Shown one piece after another: positions 1 through 7,398 of a stretch of 63,959 nucleotides of DNA. A program made the translations under genes and the position numbers. How positions within the stretch are numbered: the stretch's first letter is position 1; every line of letters begins with the position of its first letter. The notes under the pieces were generated by a model. That model was given only the letters and a program-made list of their open reading frames with translations, ran no database searches and was not told the DNA's origin. The stretch is from Candidatus Methylacidiphilales bacterium (GTDB taxonomy: Bacteria; Verrucomicrobiota; Verrucomicrobiia; Methylacidiphilales; JAAUTS01), in NCBI GenBank assembly GCA_028713655.1, contig JAQTNW010000018.1:1-63959 (forward strand), written 5' to 3'.

Positions 1-64
1 AATTCCACACATAAAGCTCTTGTTCTACCCGCGTCTTTTCTATAACGTCAATGTAATCTCACCT

Positions 65-1369
65 ATGCCCAAAAATTACCCTGATCTTGGCCGTGTCATC
101 GGCGTCATTTTGGGCGGCGGCGCGGGCACGCGGCTTTTCCCTTTGACCAAGGAACGGGCCAAACCCGCGGTCCCTTTGGCCGGCAAATACCGGCTGGTTG
201 ATATCCCGATCAGCTTGTGCATCAACTCAGGCATTAAGCGCATCTTCCTGCTTACGCAATACTTAAGTTCATCCCTGCACCGCCATGTTTATCAAAGTTA
301 CCGTTTTGATGACTACCATCCGCGCGGATTTATTGAAATCATGGCGGCCACGCAAAAGGTCGATAGCAGCGGATGGTATCAGGGCACGGCCGATGCGGTG
401 CGGCAAAATCTCACCCATTTCAACAATCACGACCATGAATGGGTGTTGATCCTGTCGGGCGACCAGCTTTACCGGATGGATTTTAGAAAGATCATAGCGC
501 AGCATGTTTCCACCGGGGCGGATGTGACCGTGGCCACCATACCGGTTGCGAGGGAACCCGCCCGCAGTTTTGGGATCATGCAGATCAACGAGCATCACGA
601 GATCGTGCGTTTTGTTGAAAAACCCAAGCAGGACGAGTTGCTCGATACGTTGCGGATTGGACGCGAGGCTTTGTCGCAAATTGGCAAACCGGAGGATCAT
701 GACTTGTTCCTGGCCTCGATGGGGATTTATGTGTTCAACCGGAGAGTGCTGCAGGAAGCGTTGGACGATCCTGCCGGCCAGGATTTTGGCAAGGACATCA
801 TTCCCGGCCTGATTGGAAAGAAAAAAATCTATTCCTATGTTTACCAGGGTTACTGGGAGGATATCGGCACCATCCGCGCCTTTTACGATGCCAATCTGGA
901 TCTGGTTGAGCCGTTGCCCAAGTTTGATTTTTTTGACAGCAATTCGCCGATTTACACCCGGGGGCGTTTTTTGCCGTCTTCAAAAGTGAATGAAAGCCGG
1001 ATCGAGCGTTCCATTATAGCGGACGGCTGCGTGCTTTCAAAGGCGGAAATCACGCATTCCATCATCGGAATCCGCAGCCGGATTGAGTCCGGAGTGCAGA
1101 TCCGCGATTCGATTGTCATGGGATCGGATTATTACGAGACGGATGCCAGTCTGGAAAAAAACGCGCGTACGAAGCGTCCGGCCATCGGCATCGGGGCGAA
1201 CAGCCGGATCCAGGGGGCGATCATTGACAAGAATGCCCGCATCGGATGCAATGTGGTGATCCGGGCGGAGGGAAAGGTTGAGAATATCGATTCGGAGCTT
1301 TACCATGTCAGGGACGGAATCGTCATCATCCCCAAAAACACGGTTGTACCCGATGGCACGGTCATCTGA
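65..1369 (+). CDS. glgC: Glucose-1-phosphate adenylyltransferase (ADP-glucose pyrophosphorylase)
   Basis: Makes ADP-glucose from glucose-1-phosphate and ATP, the committed cytosolic step of bacterial glycogen synthesis. The N-terminal nucleotidyltransferase domain has the signature LGGGAGTRLFPLT near residues 16-28, followed by the conserved RAKPAVP and KYRLVDIPIS segments; GDQLYRMD and VEKPK lie in the middle. The last ~130 residues show the isoleucine-rich hexapeptide pattern of the left-handed beta-helix (for example SIIADGCVL, IIDKNARIG). At about 434 aa it has the family's usual length. The reading frame stays open upstream to position 20, but MPKNYPDLGR at 65 is the natural start by comparison with the family. 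No other glg gene is adjacent; the phosphohexomutase (27.5 kb) and GH57 enzyme (29.7 kb) are probable partners. Function is very secure. Confidence 0.97.
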   Translation: MPKNYPDLGRVIGVILGGGAGTRLFPLTKERAKPAVPLAGKYRLVDIPISLCINSGIKRIFLLTQYLSSSLHRHVYQSYRFDDYHPRGFIEIMAATQKVDSSGWYQGTADAVRQNLTHFNNHDHEWVLILSGDQLYRMDFRKIIAQHVSTGADVTVATIPVAREPARSFGIMQINEHHEIVRFVEKPKQDELLDTLRIGREALSQIGKPEDHDLFLASMGIYVFNRRVLQEALDDPAGQDFGKDIIPGLIGKKKIYSYVYQGYWEDIGTIRAFYDANLDLVEPLPKFDFFDSNSPIYTRGRFLPSSKVNESRIERSIIADGCVLSKAEITHSIIGIRSRIESGVQIRDSIVMGSDYYETDASLEKNARTKRPAIGIGANSRIQGAIIDKNARIGCNVVIRAEGKVENIDSELYHVRDGIVIIPKNTVVPDGTVI

Positions 1370-1393
1370 TAAAATGAAAGGCATGTCCATTTT

Positions 1394-1966
1394 GTGAAAG
1401 ATTCCGCGTTTAGGGTCTCCCTCCGCGATTCGCACGGCAGCGCGGTTTTGTTTTTGCCCTTGTTGCTGTGCGGGATTCTTTTGCCGGGTGGCATCCTGCG
1501 AGCCCAGGATGTTCTTCATAGTGAAGGCCGTAAAATCGATCTGGGGGACGTTTCAGTGAAATTTGCGCGCAACATGAAATTGTTGGAGCCTCTCCTTCCG
1601 GAGTCTGAGACGCAGCAAATGATGGAGGTTGTGATAGGAAAGGCGGGGGACCTGGCCTCACTTTATCGCGCGGGTGGCGGGGCGAACCGGAGGCGCAAGC
1701 TGCTGGACGAAGAAGATGCGCTTTTGCACAAGCCTAACATATCGAAGGTGGACCAAAGGCGGCTCGAAGATTTGCAGCAGGAAATTAAAAAGGCCGATCC
1801 GGACGGCGTCTTCCAGAAAGGCCGGGATGATATCCGCAAATCGATCCTGGAACTGCAGGGCATGCTCTCGGTACTGCATGCATCAGACCCGGACGTGCAG
1901 GATGTTATCCGGATCGCACAACAACATCTGCAACTATACCAAACCGCCCTTTCCAAATACCAATGA
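1394..1966 (+). CDS. Secreted protein of unknown function
   Basis: I do not recognise this 190-aa protein. It starts with GTG 24 bases after glgC; an ATG at 1383 runs straight into a stop, so it is not the start. Residues ~16-36 are hydrophobic and end in LRAQ, a plausible signal peptide with export to the periplasm. The mature part is charged and probably helical (repeated RRRKLLDEEDALL-like and DDIRKSILELQ-like stretches), with no cysteines in motifs and no catalytic pattern that I can see. It overlaps the next secreted protein by 4 bases (ATGA), so the two are translationally coupled and probably act together in the envelope. Confidence 0.75.
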   Translation: MKDSAFRVSLRDSHGSAVLFLPLLLCGILLPGGILRAQDVLHSEGRKIDLGDVSVKFARNMKLLEPLLPESETQQMMEVVIGKAGDLASLYRAGGGANRRRKLLDEEDALLHKPNISKVDQRRLEDLQQEIKKADPDGVFQKGRDDIRKSILELQGMLSVLHASDPDVQDVIRIAQQHLQLYQTALSKYQ

Positions 1967-2685
1967 ACCGCTATTTCCTTCTTGCTCTCCTGCCCCTGAT
2001 CTTTCTTGGTGCACGGGCCGCCTCCGGACAAACGGCTGAACAGCCGGCATCCTCTCCCAGTGTGGCTCCCGCAGACCCAACGTTGTCTCTGTCCTCTCCC
2101 CTGGCGGCTATGCCGAAAAAGGATGCCCCGGTCATGGCAAGTGAACTGGTTAAAAGAGTTAAAAAGGAGAATGATGATGCCGCGAAGCGCATTTCCGAGA
2201 TAGATAAAATCGTCAATCCAATCATGGAGGAAACGGCTGTCAAATTGTATGGGATCAAACCCGAGGAATTCAGATTCCTGCGGATGCAATCGCAGAGCCA
2301 GGCGCCCTCCACTTTTTTTAGCAAGCAGCGGCGGCTGGATACGAGTTCGATTGATGGGATTGTGCAGTATTTTGATGATGCCTATCAAGCGTTGCAAGCC
2401 CAGGAGTTTTGGTTTGGGCGTGAAGAGACTCTTGTTCCGCAGGATGCGCAACTTTATGAAACCATGAAAGCGGATGTGTTGGGCTCGATCGCCAGCCGTC
2501 CGGATGGCTCAAAAATTCTCGACATGTTGAACGAAAGGGCCCAGCTCGAAGCCAAGTTGAACAGCAACCTGCCGCTGTACACTTATTTGAGCCAGCGGCG
2601 CGAGTGGTGGAAATACTATCCGGACTATAAAAAGGCCGTGGAGAGCGATTCCAAGGTGAAATCGGAACAGATGTCGCCACCGTGA
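1963..2685 (+). CDS. Secreted protein of unknown function, coupled to the preceding gene
   Basis: This 240-aa protein has a clear signal peptide (MNRYFLLALLPLIFLGARA, cleavage near ASG-Q). The mature region begins with a Pro/Ala/Ser-rich linker of ~35 residues and then becomes charged and helical, with alternating Lys/Glu patterns. No known domain is recognised. Its ATG overlaps the stop of the upstream secreted protein (ATGA), giving a two-gene unit downstream of glgC. There is no evidence that either protein is involved in glycogen metabolism. tRNA-Gly follows 67 bases later. Confidence 0.75.
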   Translation: MNRYFLLALLPLIFLGARAASGQTAEQPASSPSVAPADPTLSLSSPLAAMPKKDAPVMASELVKRVKKENDDAAKRISEIDKIVNPIMEETAVKLYGIKPEEFRFLRMQSQSQAPSTFFSKQRRLDTSSIDGIVQYFDDAYQALQAQEFWFGREETLVPQDAQLYETMKADVLGSIASRPDGSKILDMLNERAQLEAKLNSNLPLYTYLSQRREWWKYYPDYKKAVESDSKVKSEQMSPP

Positions 2686-2752
2686 CCTGCGCAGACACAC
2701 GCGGAAAATCAGCGTTGAAATTTTCAGGTCCCTCCTTATGATGTGCTTTTAC

Positions 2753-2823
2753 GCGCCCGTAGTTTAGTGGTAGAACATGAGCTTCCCAAGCTTGGGATGA
2801 GGGTTCGATTCCCTCCGGGCGTA
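2753..2823 (+). tRNA. tRNA-Gly (anticodon CCC)
   Basis: A 71-base cloverleaf. The acceptor arm GCGCCCG pairs with CGGGCGT (the first pair is a G-U wobble). The D arm contains TAGTTTAGTGGTAGAAC, the anticodon loop is TTCCCAA giving CCC, and the T arm is GAGGGTTCGATTCCCTC. The discriminator is A and CCA is not encoded. A degraded peptidase gene lies just downstream on the opposite strand. Confidence 0.93.
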
Positions 2824-2856
2824 AGCAATCACAGCATGCGCCCTCAAGTGCGCGCT

Positions 2857-3137
2857 TCAAGAGTCCATTAGCGATAGTAAAATCGACTTGTAGTTGTCCT
2901 TGCCCTTTTCCAACTCCGACAAATCGATGAACTCGTTCGAGGTGTGGGCTTGTGGATTGAGCCGCGGCCGAGCGCGACCGGGGGGGATTCCCCAGGCCGC
3001 AAAAACGGCGGCGTCGCAAAATCAGGACGCAGGCTTTTTCGCCGGTGCGTGTTGTGCCGGGGTTGTCAGCGGGGTTGACGCTGGGGGATTCGGACCAGGC
3101 GTTGCAGCAAGAGGGCGGTTGGGCTGGAGCGTGGCAT
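2857..3137 (-). pseudogene. M20-family metallopeptidase remnant: N- and C-termini joined, middle deleted
   Basis: Read on the minus strand, an ATG six bases after the prfC stop opens MPRSSPTALLLQRLVRIP, the usual start of M20 dipeptidases. One extra C in a run of five then shifts the frame; the next frame continues SVNPADNPGTTRTGEKAC, the conserved IPS-x-NP segment. A few codons later the sequence jumps to FCDAAVFAAWGIP and PQAHTSNEFIDLSELEKGK, the conserved C-terminal end of the same family, stopping at 2857. Roughly 300 internal residues are therefore missing. This indicates an M20 gene once cotranscribed with prfC and lost by internal deletion plus a homopolymer frameshift. The reading is from my own translation and family knowledge. 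Confidence 0.7.
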
Positions 3138-3142
3138 GGGTT

Positions 3143-4807
3143 TTATTTTTTTGAGGCCTGCGGGAAGGGGGCCTGCGAGATTTCCCAGTCCGGATTTTTT
3201 TCCGCCAGATATTTGGCCGCCCAGGCGGTGGGGAGCAATACGACGCGCTCGCCAAAGGAGTCGCGAACCAGCGCGGCGTCATTCGCCAGGACCGGATCAG
3301 CGGGTTTTTCCGTTTGATTGTCGGGAGATTCCCTGATGGGCCTGATCCAACGGGCCAGTTTCCAGGCGGACATTTCCATGCGGCATTCCGCTCCGTATTC
3401 GGACTCGAGGCGGTATTTAAGCACGTCGAATTGCAGGGGCCCCACGGCCCCCAGCAACGGAATGCGTTGATAGGACTCGGGTTGTTCAAAGGCCTGTGCC
3501 AGGCCTTCCTTCAGAAGCTGGTCCAGACCTTCCCGGAAACGCTTGAATTTTGCCGGGCTGGTATTGTGGAGATAGGCGAAACATTCGGGCGCAAAGCGCG
3601 GGATTTCATCAAATACGACGCCTGCTTTTTCCGAGAGTGTGTCACCGATCTGGAAATCGTGGTTGCCGACAATGCCGACCACGTCGCCCGCCCATGCTTC
3701 ATCGACGGTTTCCCGTTCCTGGGCGAAAAGCCGTTGCGAGTAGGACAGGCGGATTTGCTTTCCCGTGCGGCTGTGAAAGACATTCATGTCACGTTGGAAC
3801 ACGCCGGAAACGATGCGGATGAAGGCAACCCTGTCCCGGTGTTTGGGATTCATATTGGCCTGGATTTTGAAAACAAACCCTGAGAAGGAGGGATTGTTAG
3901 GTTCCAGGGTTTCGGAACCGGTTTTGCGCGCGGCGGGCGGGGGCGCCAGTTCCAAAAACTGGTCGAGTAAAAGTTGGACGCCAAAATTGTTGGCCGCACT
4001 GCCGAAGAATACCGGAGTCAGCCCGCCGCTCCGGACACGGTCCAGATCAAAGTCCGAGCCTGCGCCGTCCAGAAGTTCCAGTTCATGGCAAACACGCTGG
4101 TACACATCAGGCGCCAGCACGTCCCGAACCGCGGCATCGTGTATATCCCGGACGCTGACAGGAGCGCAAAACGCCCCGCCTGCGACGCGTTCAAACAAAT
4201 GCACCTGCCGGGTTTTGCGGTCGAAGATGCCCTTGAATTCCGGGCCATCGCCCAAGGGCCAGTTCAACGGGCAGGCATGGATGCCCAGCACATTTTCCAG
4301 TTCATCGCAAAGTTCCAGCGGCGGACGCGCGGGCCGGTCCAGCTTGTTGATGAAGGTAAAGATCGGCACGCCGCGCTGGCGGCAGACCTCAAACAGTTTG
4401 CGGGTCTGGGTCTCGATGCCTTTGCCGGCGTCGATGACCATGACGGCGGCGTCCACGGCCGTAAGCACGCGGTAGGTGTCTTCGGAAAAATCCTTGTGCC
4501 CGGGTGTGTCGAGCAGGTTGACGACGCAGTCCTTGTATTCAAATTGCAATACGGTTGAGGACACTGATATCCCGCGTTGCTTTTCAAGCTCCATCCAGTC
4601 GCTGGTGGTGGCGCGCTGGTTTTTCCGGGCGGTGACGCTTCCCGCCAGTTGAACGGCCCCGCCATAGAGCAGGAATTTTTCGGTCAGGGTGGTTTTACCG
4701 GCATCGGGGTGGGAGATGATCGCAAAAGTGCGCCGCCGCGCGACCTCGCGCTCGATGGCGGGGTTGCCGGTTGCGGGCCTTGACCCAACGGATGACAGTA
4801 CGGACAT
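3143..4807 (-). CDS. prfC: Peptide chain release factor 3
   Basis: Ribosome-associated GTPase that recycles RF1/RF2 after termination. The GTP-binding motifs are all present: SHPDAGKTTL (G1, residues ~32-41), RGISVSS (switch I), DTPGHKDF (G3) and NKLDR (G4). The region SDWMELEKQRGISV is typical of RF3 as opposed to EF-G. The length (554 aa) is slightly above the usual ~528 aa because of a longer N-terminus and a basic tail ending in QASKK. The start is the ATG at 4807; homology begins by about residue 18. It is followed on the same strand by the M20 pseudogene. Confidence 0.96.
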   Translation of the reverse strand: MSVLSSVGSRPATGNPAIEREVARRRTFAIISHPDAGKTTLTEKFLLYGGAVQLAGSVTARKNQRATTSDWMELEKQRGISVSSTVLQFEYKDCVVNLLDTPGHKDFSEDTYRVLTAVDAAVMVIDAGKGIETQTRKLFEVCRQRGVPIFTFINKLDRPARPPLELCDELENVLGIHACPLNWPLGDGPEFKGIFDRKTRQVHLFERVAGGAFCAPVSVRDIHDAAVRDVLAPDVYQRVCHELELLDGAGSDFDLDRVRSGGLTPVFFGSAANNFGVQLLLDQFLELAPPPAARKTGSETLEPNNPSFSGFVFKIQANMNPKHRDRVAFIRIVSGVFQRDMNVFHSRTGKQIRLSYSQRLFAQERETVDEAWAGDVVGIVGNHDFQIGDTLSEKAGVVFDEIPRFAPECFAYLHNTSPAKFKRFREGLDQLLKEGLAQAFEQPESYQRIPLLGAVGPLQFDVLKYRLESEYGAECRMEMSAWKLARWIRPIRESPDNQTEKPADPVLANDAALVRDSFGERVVLLPTAWAAKYLAEKNPDWEISQAPFPQASKK

Positions 4808-4919
4808 AAATGAGCAACTCCAAAGGAAAAAATTGAAAGATCAAAACAATACGCAAAATCGGCTTAACGCAAAGCAAAGGTTGGATAGCCTTGCTGCCCT
4901 TATCGGGAGGTTTGATCCA

Positions 4920-5396
4920 TTATTGGGGAGGATTTTCCTCGTCTCGTCTAATCATTTCCGCGGCATCGATCCGGTCTTTGTCCCGCCATGAGTCTTTTTT
5001 CAACTCCCACAGGGCTTTGCGGTTGAGATGGCGCACGGGAAAAAGCGGATTTCCAACCCGCGTTTCCACGCTTTGCACAAATAACTGCTCGTAAGACTTG
5101 TCATTCAGCAGCGTGAAAATATCGAGGGGACAGTCGTCTTCCATAATTCGGACTGCGCCGGGCTCAAGCGGCAAATCTTCAGGCGTTAGATCACCGCCGT
5201 AACCCTGGCCGAATTCCTTCAGCGTTTCAGCCAGATTTTGGATATTTTGGCGTTCAACACTGACAAGAATATCAAGATCCTCCGTTGTCCGGACAAAGCC
5301 ATTGAGGCCGACGGCCACCCCACCGCAGACGAGAAACTTAACCTGATGTCCGACCAGCAGGGCCAAAAGTTTTTCGAAGTCGGGTGCGCCGTTCAT
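4920..5396 (-). CDS. Nucleotidyltransferase-fold protein (MNT/AbiEii-like)
   Basis: A 158-aa protein with the nucleotidyltransferase pattern FLVCGGVAVGLNGFVRTTEDLDILV: a GG pair followed by the acidic D-x-D metal site about 15 residues later. A further acidic residue occurs in CPLDIF. Proteins of this kind include antitoxin-type MNT enzymes and AbiEii-type toxins, so a toxin-antitoxin or defence role is possible, but no recognisable partner (HEPN or AbiEi) is adjacent. I chose the internal Met (MNGAPDFEKLL); the frame runs open to 5435, but that segment does not look conserved. The substrate is unknown. Confidence 0.75.
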   Translation of the reverse strand: MNGAPDFEKLLALLVGHQVKFLVCGGVAVGLNGFVRTTEDLDILVSVERQNIQNLAETLKEFGQGYGGDLTPEDLPLEPGAVRIMEDDCPLDIFTLLNDKSYEQLFVQSVETRVGNPLFPVRHLNRKALWELKKDSWRDKDRIDAAEMIRRDEENPPQ

Positions 5397-5505
5397 TCGT
5401 TTTCCAGAGGTCGGGGCCGAAAATGGCCTTTGCATTCCGCCGCAGTTTGAGGATTCGGGTCAAAGGATCGCTTTGCTTGCCCTTGCCGATGATTTTTTTA
5501 ATCAC
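5338..5505 (-). CDS. Possible small gene overlapping the start of the nucleotidyltransferase
   Basis: In a different frame from the nucleotidyltransferase, the minus strand stays open from about 5560 to a TAA at 5338. It reads IPRFGTLPLVIKKI and then LKLRRNAKAIFGPDLWKTNE, which looks protein-like: basic and aromatic, with a plausible amphipathic helix. No ATG is present; a GTG at 5505 is the best start. The final ~19 codons overlap the nucleotidyltransferase. It may be a small partner gene or the decayed 3' end of one cut by the adjacent inverted repeat. Confidence is low. Confidence 0.3.
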   Translation of the reverse strand: MIKKIIGKGKQSDPLTRILKLRRNAKAIFGPDLWKTNERRTRLRKTFGPAGRTSG

Positions 5506-5548
5506 AAGGGGCAGTGTGCCAAAGCGCGGGATAATTGCAGCAAGAAAT

Positions 5549-5690
5549 AATAAGGCGTTTCCAATTCAAAAAAATCTCATTCAGGCGGTTTTGCTTGTAA
5601 CCCGGATGTCCCTGCACCCCTGTTCCTGCCACATTTTGGAGCAGGACACTTTGCAGGGGTTTTCAGGAACGGGTGAAACATCCGGGTTAG
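5549..5690 (+). repeat. Left arm of a long inverted repeat (REPIN/MITE-like)
   Basis: About 140 bases whose reverse complement recurs at 6182-6333. Shared blocks include AATAAGGC, TTCCAATTCAAAAA, ATTCAGGCGGTTTTGCTTGT, CCCGGATGT, TTCCTGCCACA, GGAGCAGGACACTTTGCA and ACATCCGGG. Within this arm the ends TAACCCGGATGT and ACATCCGGGTTA are themselves inverted, and nested hairpins (CCCCTG/CAGGGG, TCCTGC/GCAGGA) lie between them. The last bases supply the TAA stop codon of the cNMP-binding gene. Confidence 0.85.
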
Positions 5691-6037
5691 GGCTTGATGA
5701 AACGGTCCATCGCCCGGATGCGCTGAACCATCGTGCGCAGAACGCGCAGGGAGAAAAACGGGGTTTGTTGTACCATAAAAATAAACTGCTTTTCCGTAAG
5801 GGGCGACAACTCCACTTCCGTCTTGGCCATCGCTTTGGCGGAGCGCCCTTGGGAGTCAATCAAGGCCATCTCCCCGAAAAATCCGTCCTTGCCGACCGTT
5901 TCCACGAGCTGATTCGATATATACAGCTCCACTTCGCCTTTTTTGACAATATACATTAGATTGCCTGGGTCGCCTTCTTTGAAAATAATGTCGCCGGGCT
6001 TGAATTGAACATTCGTTGACTCTGTCTGTACGGTCAT
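5687..6037 (-). CDS. Small cyclic-nucleotide-binding (Crp-type cNMP) domain protein
   Basis: A 116-aa stand-alone cNMP-binding domain. It shows FKPGDIIFKEGDPGNLMYIV (strands and glycines of the beta-roll), a GEVELY segment, the phosphate-binding cassette FFGEMALIDSQGRSAKAMAKT (FGEMAL...R-A matches the FGE(I/L)AL...RSA consensus) and a C-terminal helix. There is no HTH, kinase or channel domain. Such proteins may sense cAMP/c-di-GMP or act as docking modules; no cyclase is nearby. The ATG at 6037 is chosen because CAGGAG lies 8 bases upstream. The gene is enclosed by the inverted repeats at 5549-5690 and 6182-6333, and its stop codon is part of the repeat. Confidence 0.9.
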   Translation of the reverse strand: MTVQTESTNVQFKPGDIIFKEGDPGNLMYIVKKGEVELYISNQLVETVGKDGFFGEMALIDSQGRSAKAMAKTEVELSPLTEKQFIFMVQQTPFFSLRVLRTMVQRIRAMDRFIKP

Positions 6038-6181
6038 TTTAGAACTCCTGCTGATTGGTTTACCCAAGCCCCGATTTTACGAAATCTGGCTTCATCCGAC
6101 ATTTGCCAGATGTGATGTCTCTGTAAATAAACGGTTTACCCGTTCATGCCCACAGGAAAACTGTTACAATTGTGTGACAAC

Positions 6182-6333
6182 TAGCCCGGATGTTTCACAT
6201 GCTTCTGAAACCCCGTGCAAAGTGTCCTGCTCCAAAGTGTGGCAGGAACCGAGGGTGCCGCGACATCCGGGCTACAAGCAAAACCGCCTGAATTGGTGTT
6301 TTGTTTTGATTTTTGAATTGGAACTGCCTTATT
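6182..6333 (-). repeat. Right arm of the long inverted repeat
   Basis: Inverted copy of 5549-5690. It begins TAGCCCGGATGTTTCACA and ends TTGGAACTGCCTTATT, so the pair faces inward around the 491-base segment carrying the cNMP-binding gene and its promoter region. Differences between the arms are scattered substitutions plus a short indel near the outer end, so this is an old duplication rather than an assembly artefact. A further fragment (GGCGGTTTTGC) follows at about 6338-6348. Confidence 0.85.
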
Positions 6334-6399
6334 TGGAGGCGGTTTTGCAATAAGCTGCATAGGCCCAGCGCGAGTCTTTCCGCTGTTGCCCTCAGTTGC

Positions 6400-7398
6400 T
6401 CAGATCCGCCAGCCTTGGAGGACGCGCATGTAGTTCCCGCGCTCGAATGCGGCGGGATCGGGGCAGGTTTTCAGACTCATGGAACCCCGAAGTTGTTCCA
6501 CGCTTTCGTATTCGTGTTCGTCCATCCATGTTTCCAGGCCGCGGAGCAAAAATCCAACATGGGCGGGCCCGTTTTTTAAGAGGGTGGAAACGACCTGCAC
6601 GGTTGTGGCTCCGGCCATCAGTCCTTTGACCAGATCGAGCGAGCGGTTCACGCCGCCGGACAGGGCGAGGTCCAGGCCGCAAAGCCCGTGCAGGGCCGCC
6701 AGCCAGCGCAGCCGCAGCAACAATTCCGAGGAATCGGAAAGGTGAAGGCGCGGAACCGCTTCAAGAAGCTCTACATCAATGTCAGGCTGGTAGAAGCGGT
6801 TGAAAAGCACGGCCGCATCGGCGCCGGACTGCTCCAGCTTGCTTACAAAGTGAAGCGGCGCTGTGAAGAAAGGTGAAATCTTTACGGCCAAGGGCAGGGA
6901 AACCCGGCCTGACACCTGCGAGACTGTTTCGAGCAGGCGCGTCTCGATCTCCATGGAAGTTTCTTTTGGGTTTGCCGACACCTGATACAGATTCAACTCC
7001 AGCGCGTCAGCGCCCGCCTTTTGGATCAGTTCCGCATAATGGGTCCAGCCGCCTGGCGTGACCCCGTTGAGCGAGGCGATCACGGGTATTCCCAGCGCCT
7101 CCTTGAGTTTGGCGATGTGCTCGAGGTATTCCTGCGGGCCGTGCGCGTAATCTTCGTTTTCCGGGAAAAAACTCAGCGCCTCAGAAAAGGAATCGCCATG
7201 AATCTGGGTGTGATAGTCCGTGGCCATGTCATCGGCCGTGATTTGCTCCTCAAAAAGCGAATGCAGAATGATGGCGGCGGCCCCGGAATCTTCGAGCTGC
7301 CGCGCTGTGTCCATTCTGTCAGCCAACGGTGAGGCTCCCGCAATGACGGGGTTTTTCAGCGTCAGGCCGTGGTAACAGGTTTCGAGTTTGGCTGTCAT
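6400..7398 (-). CDS. Dihydroorotate dehydrogenase-like flavoprotein
   Basis: A 332-aa TIM-barrel protein of the DHOD-like family: LKNPVIAGASPLA at the N-terminus (flavin-binding first strand), NGVTPGGW and LELNLYQVS in the middle, LPLAVKISPFF (conserved Lys), and LALSGGVNRSLDLVKGLMAGATTVQVVSTLL (phosphate/FMN-binding end). The cytosolic substrate is probably not dihydroorotate: the gene overlaps nifJ by 4 bases (ATGA) and so is translationally coupled to pyruvate:ferredoxin oxidoreductase, which suggests a redox role using ferredoxin. That role is inference. The gene ends close to the repeat-rich region at 6.3 kb. Confidence 0.9.
   Translation of the reverse strand: MTAKLETCYHGLTLKNPVIAGASPLADRMDTARQLEDSGAAAIILHSLFEEQITADDMATDYHTQIHGDSFSEALSFFPENEDYAHGPQEYLEHIAKLKEALGIPVIASLNGVTPGGWTHYAELIQKAGADALELNLYQVSANPKETSMEIETRLLETVSQVSGRVSLPLAVKISPFFTAPLHFVSKLEQSGADAAVLFNRFYQPDIDVELLEAVPRLHLSDSSELLLRLRWLAALHGLCGLDLALSGGVNRSLDLVKGLMAGATTVQVVSTLLKNGPAHVGFLLRGLETWMDEHEYESVEQLRGSMSLKTCPDPAAFERGNYMRVLQGWRI

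Noticed and set aside
2686-3142. tRNA-Gly as the attachment site of an integrated element
   Set aside because: No integrase and no repeat of the tRNA 3' end were found nearby; the neighbouring debris is a decayed peptidase gene.
6120-6180. Crp-type binding site upstream of the cNMP gene
   Set aside because: A partial symmetry around ACAATTGT exists, but the half sites do not match TGTGA-N6-TCACA well enough.
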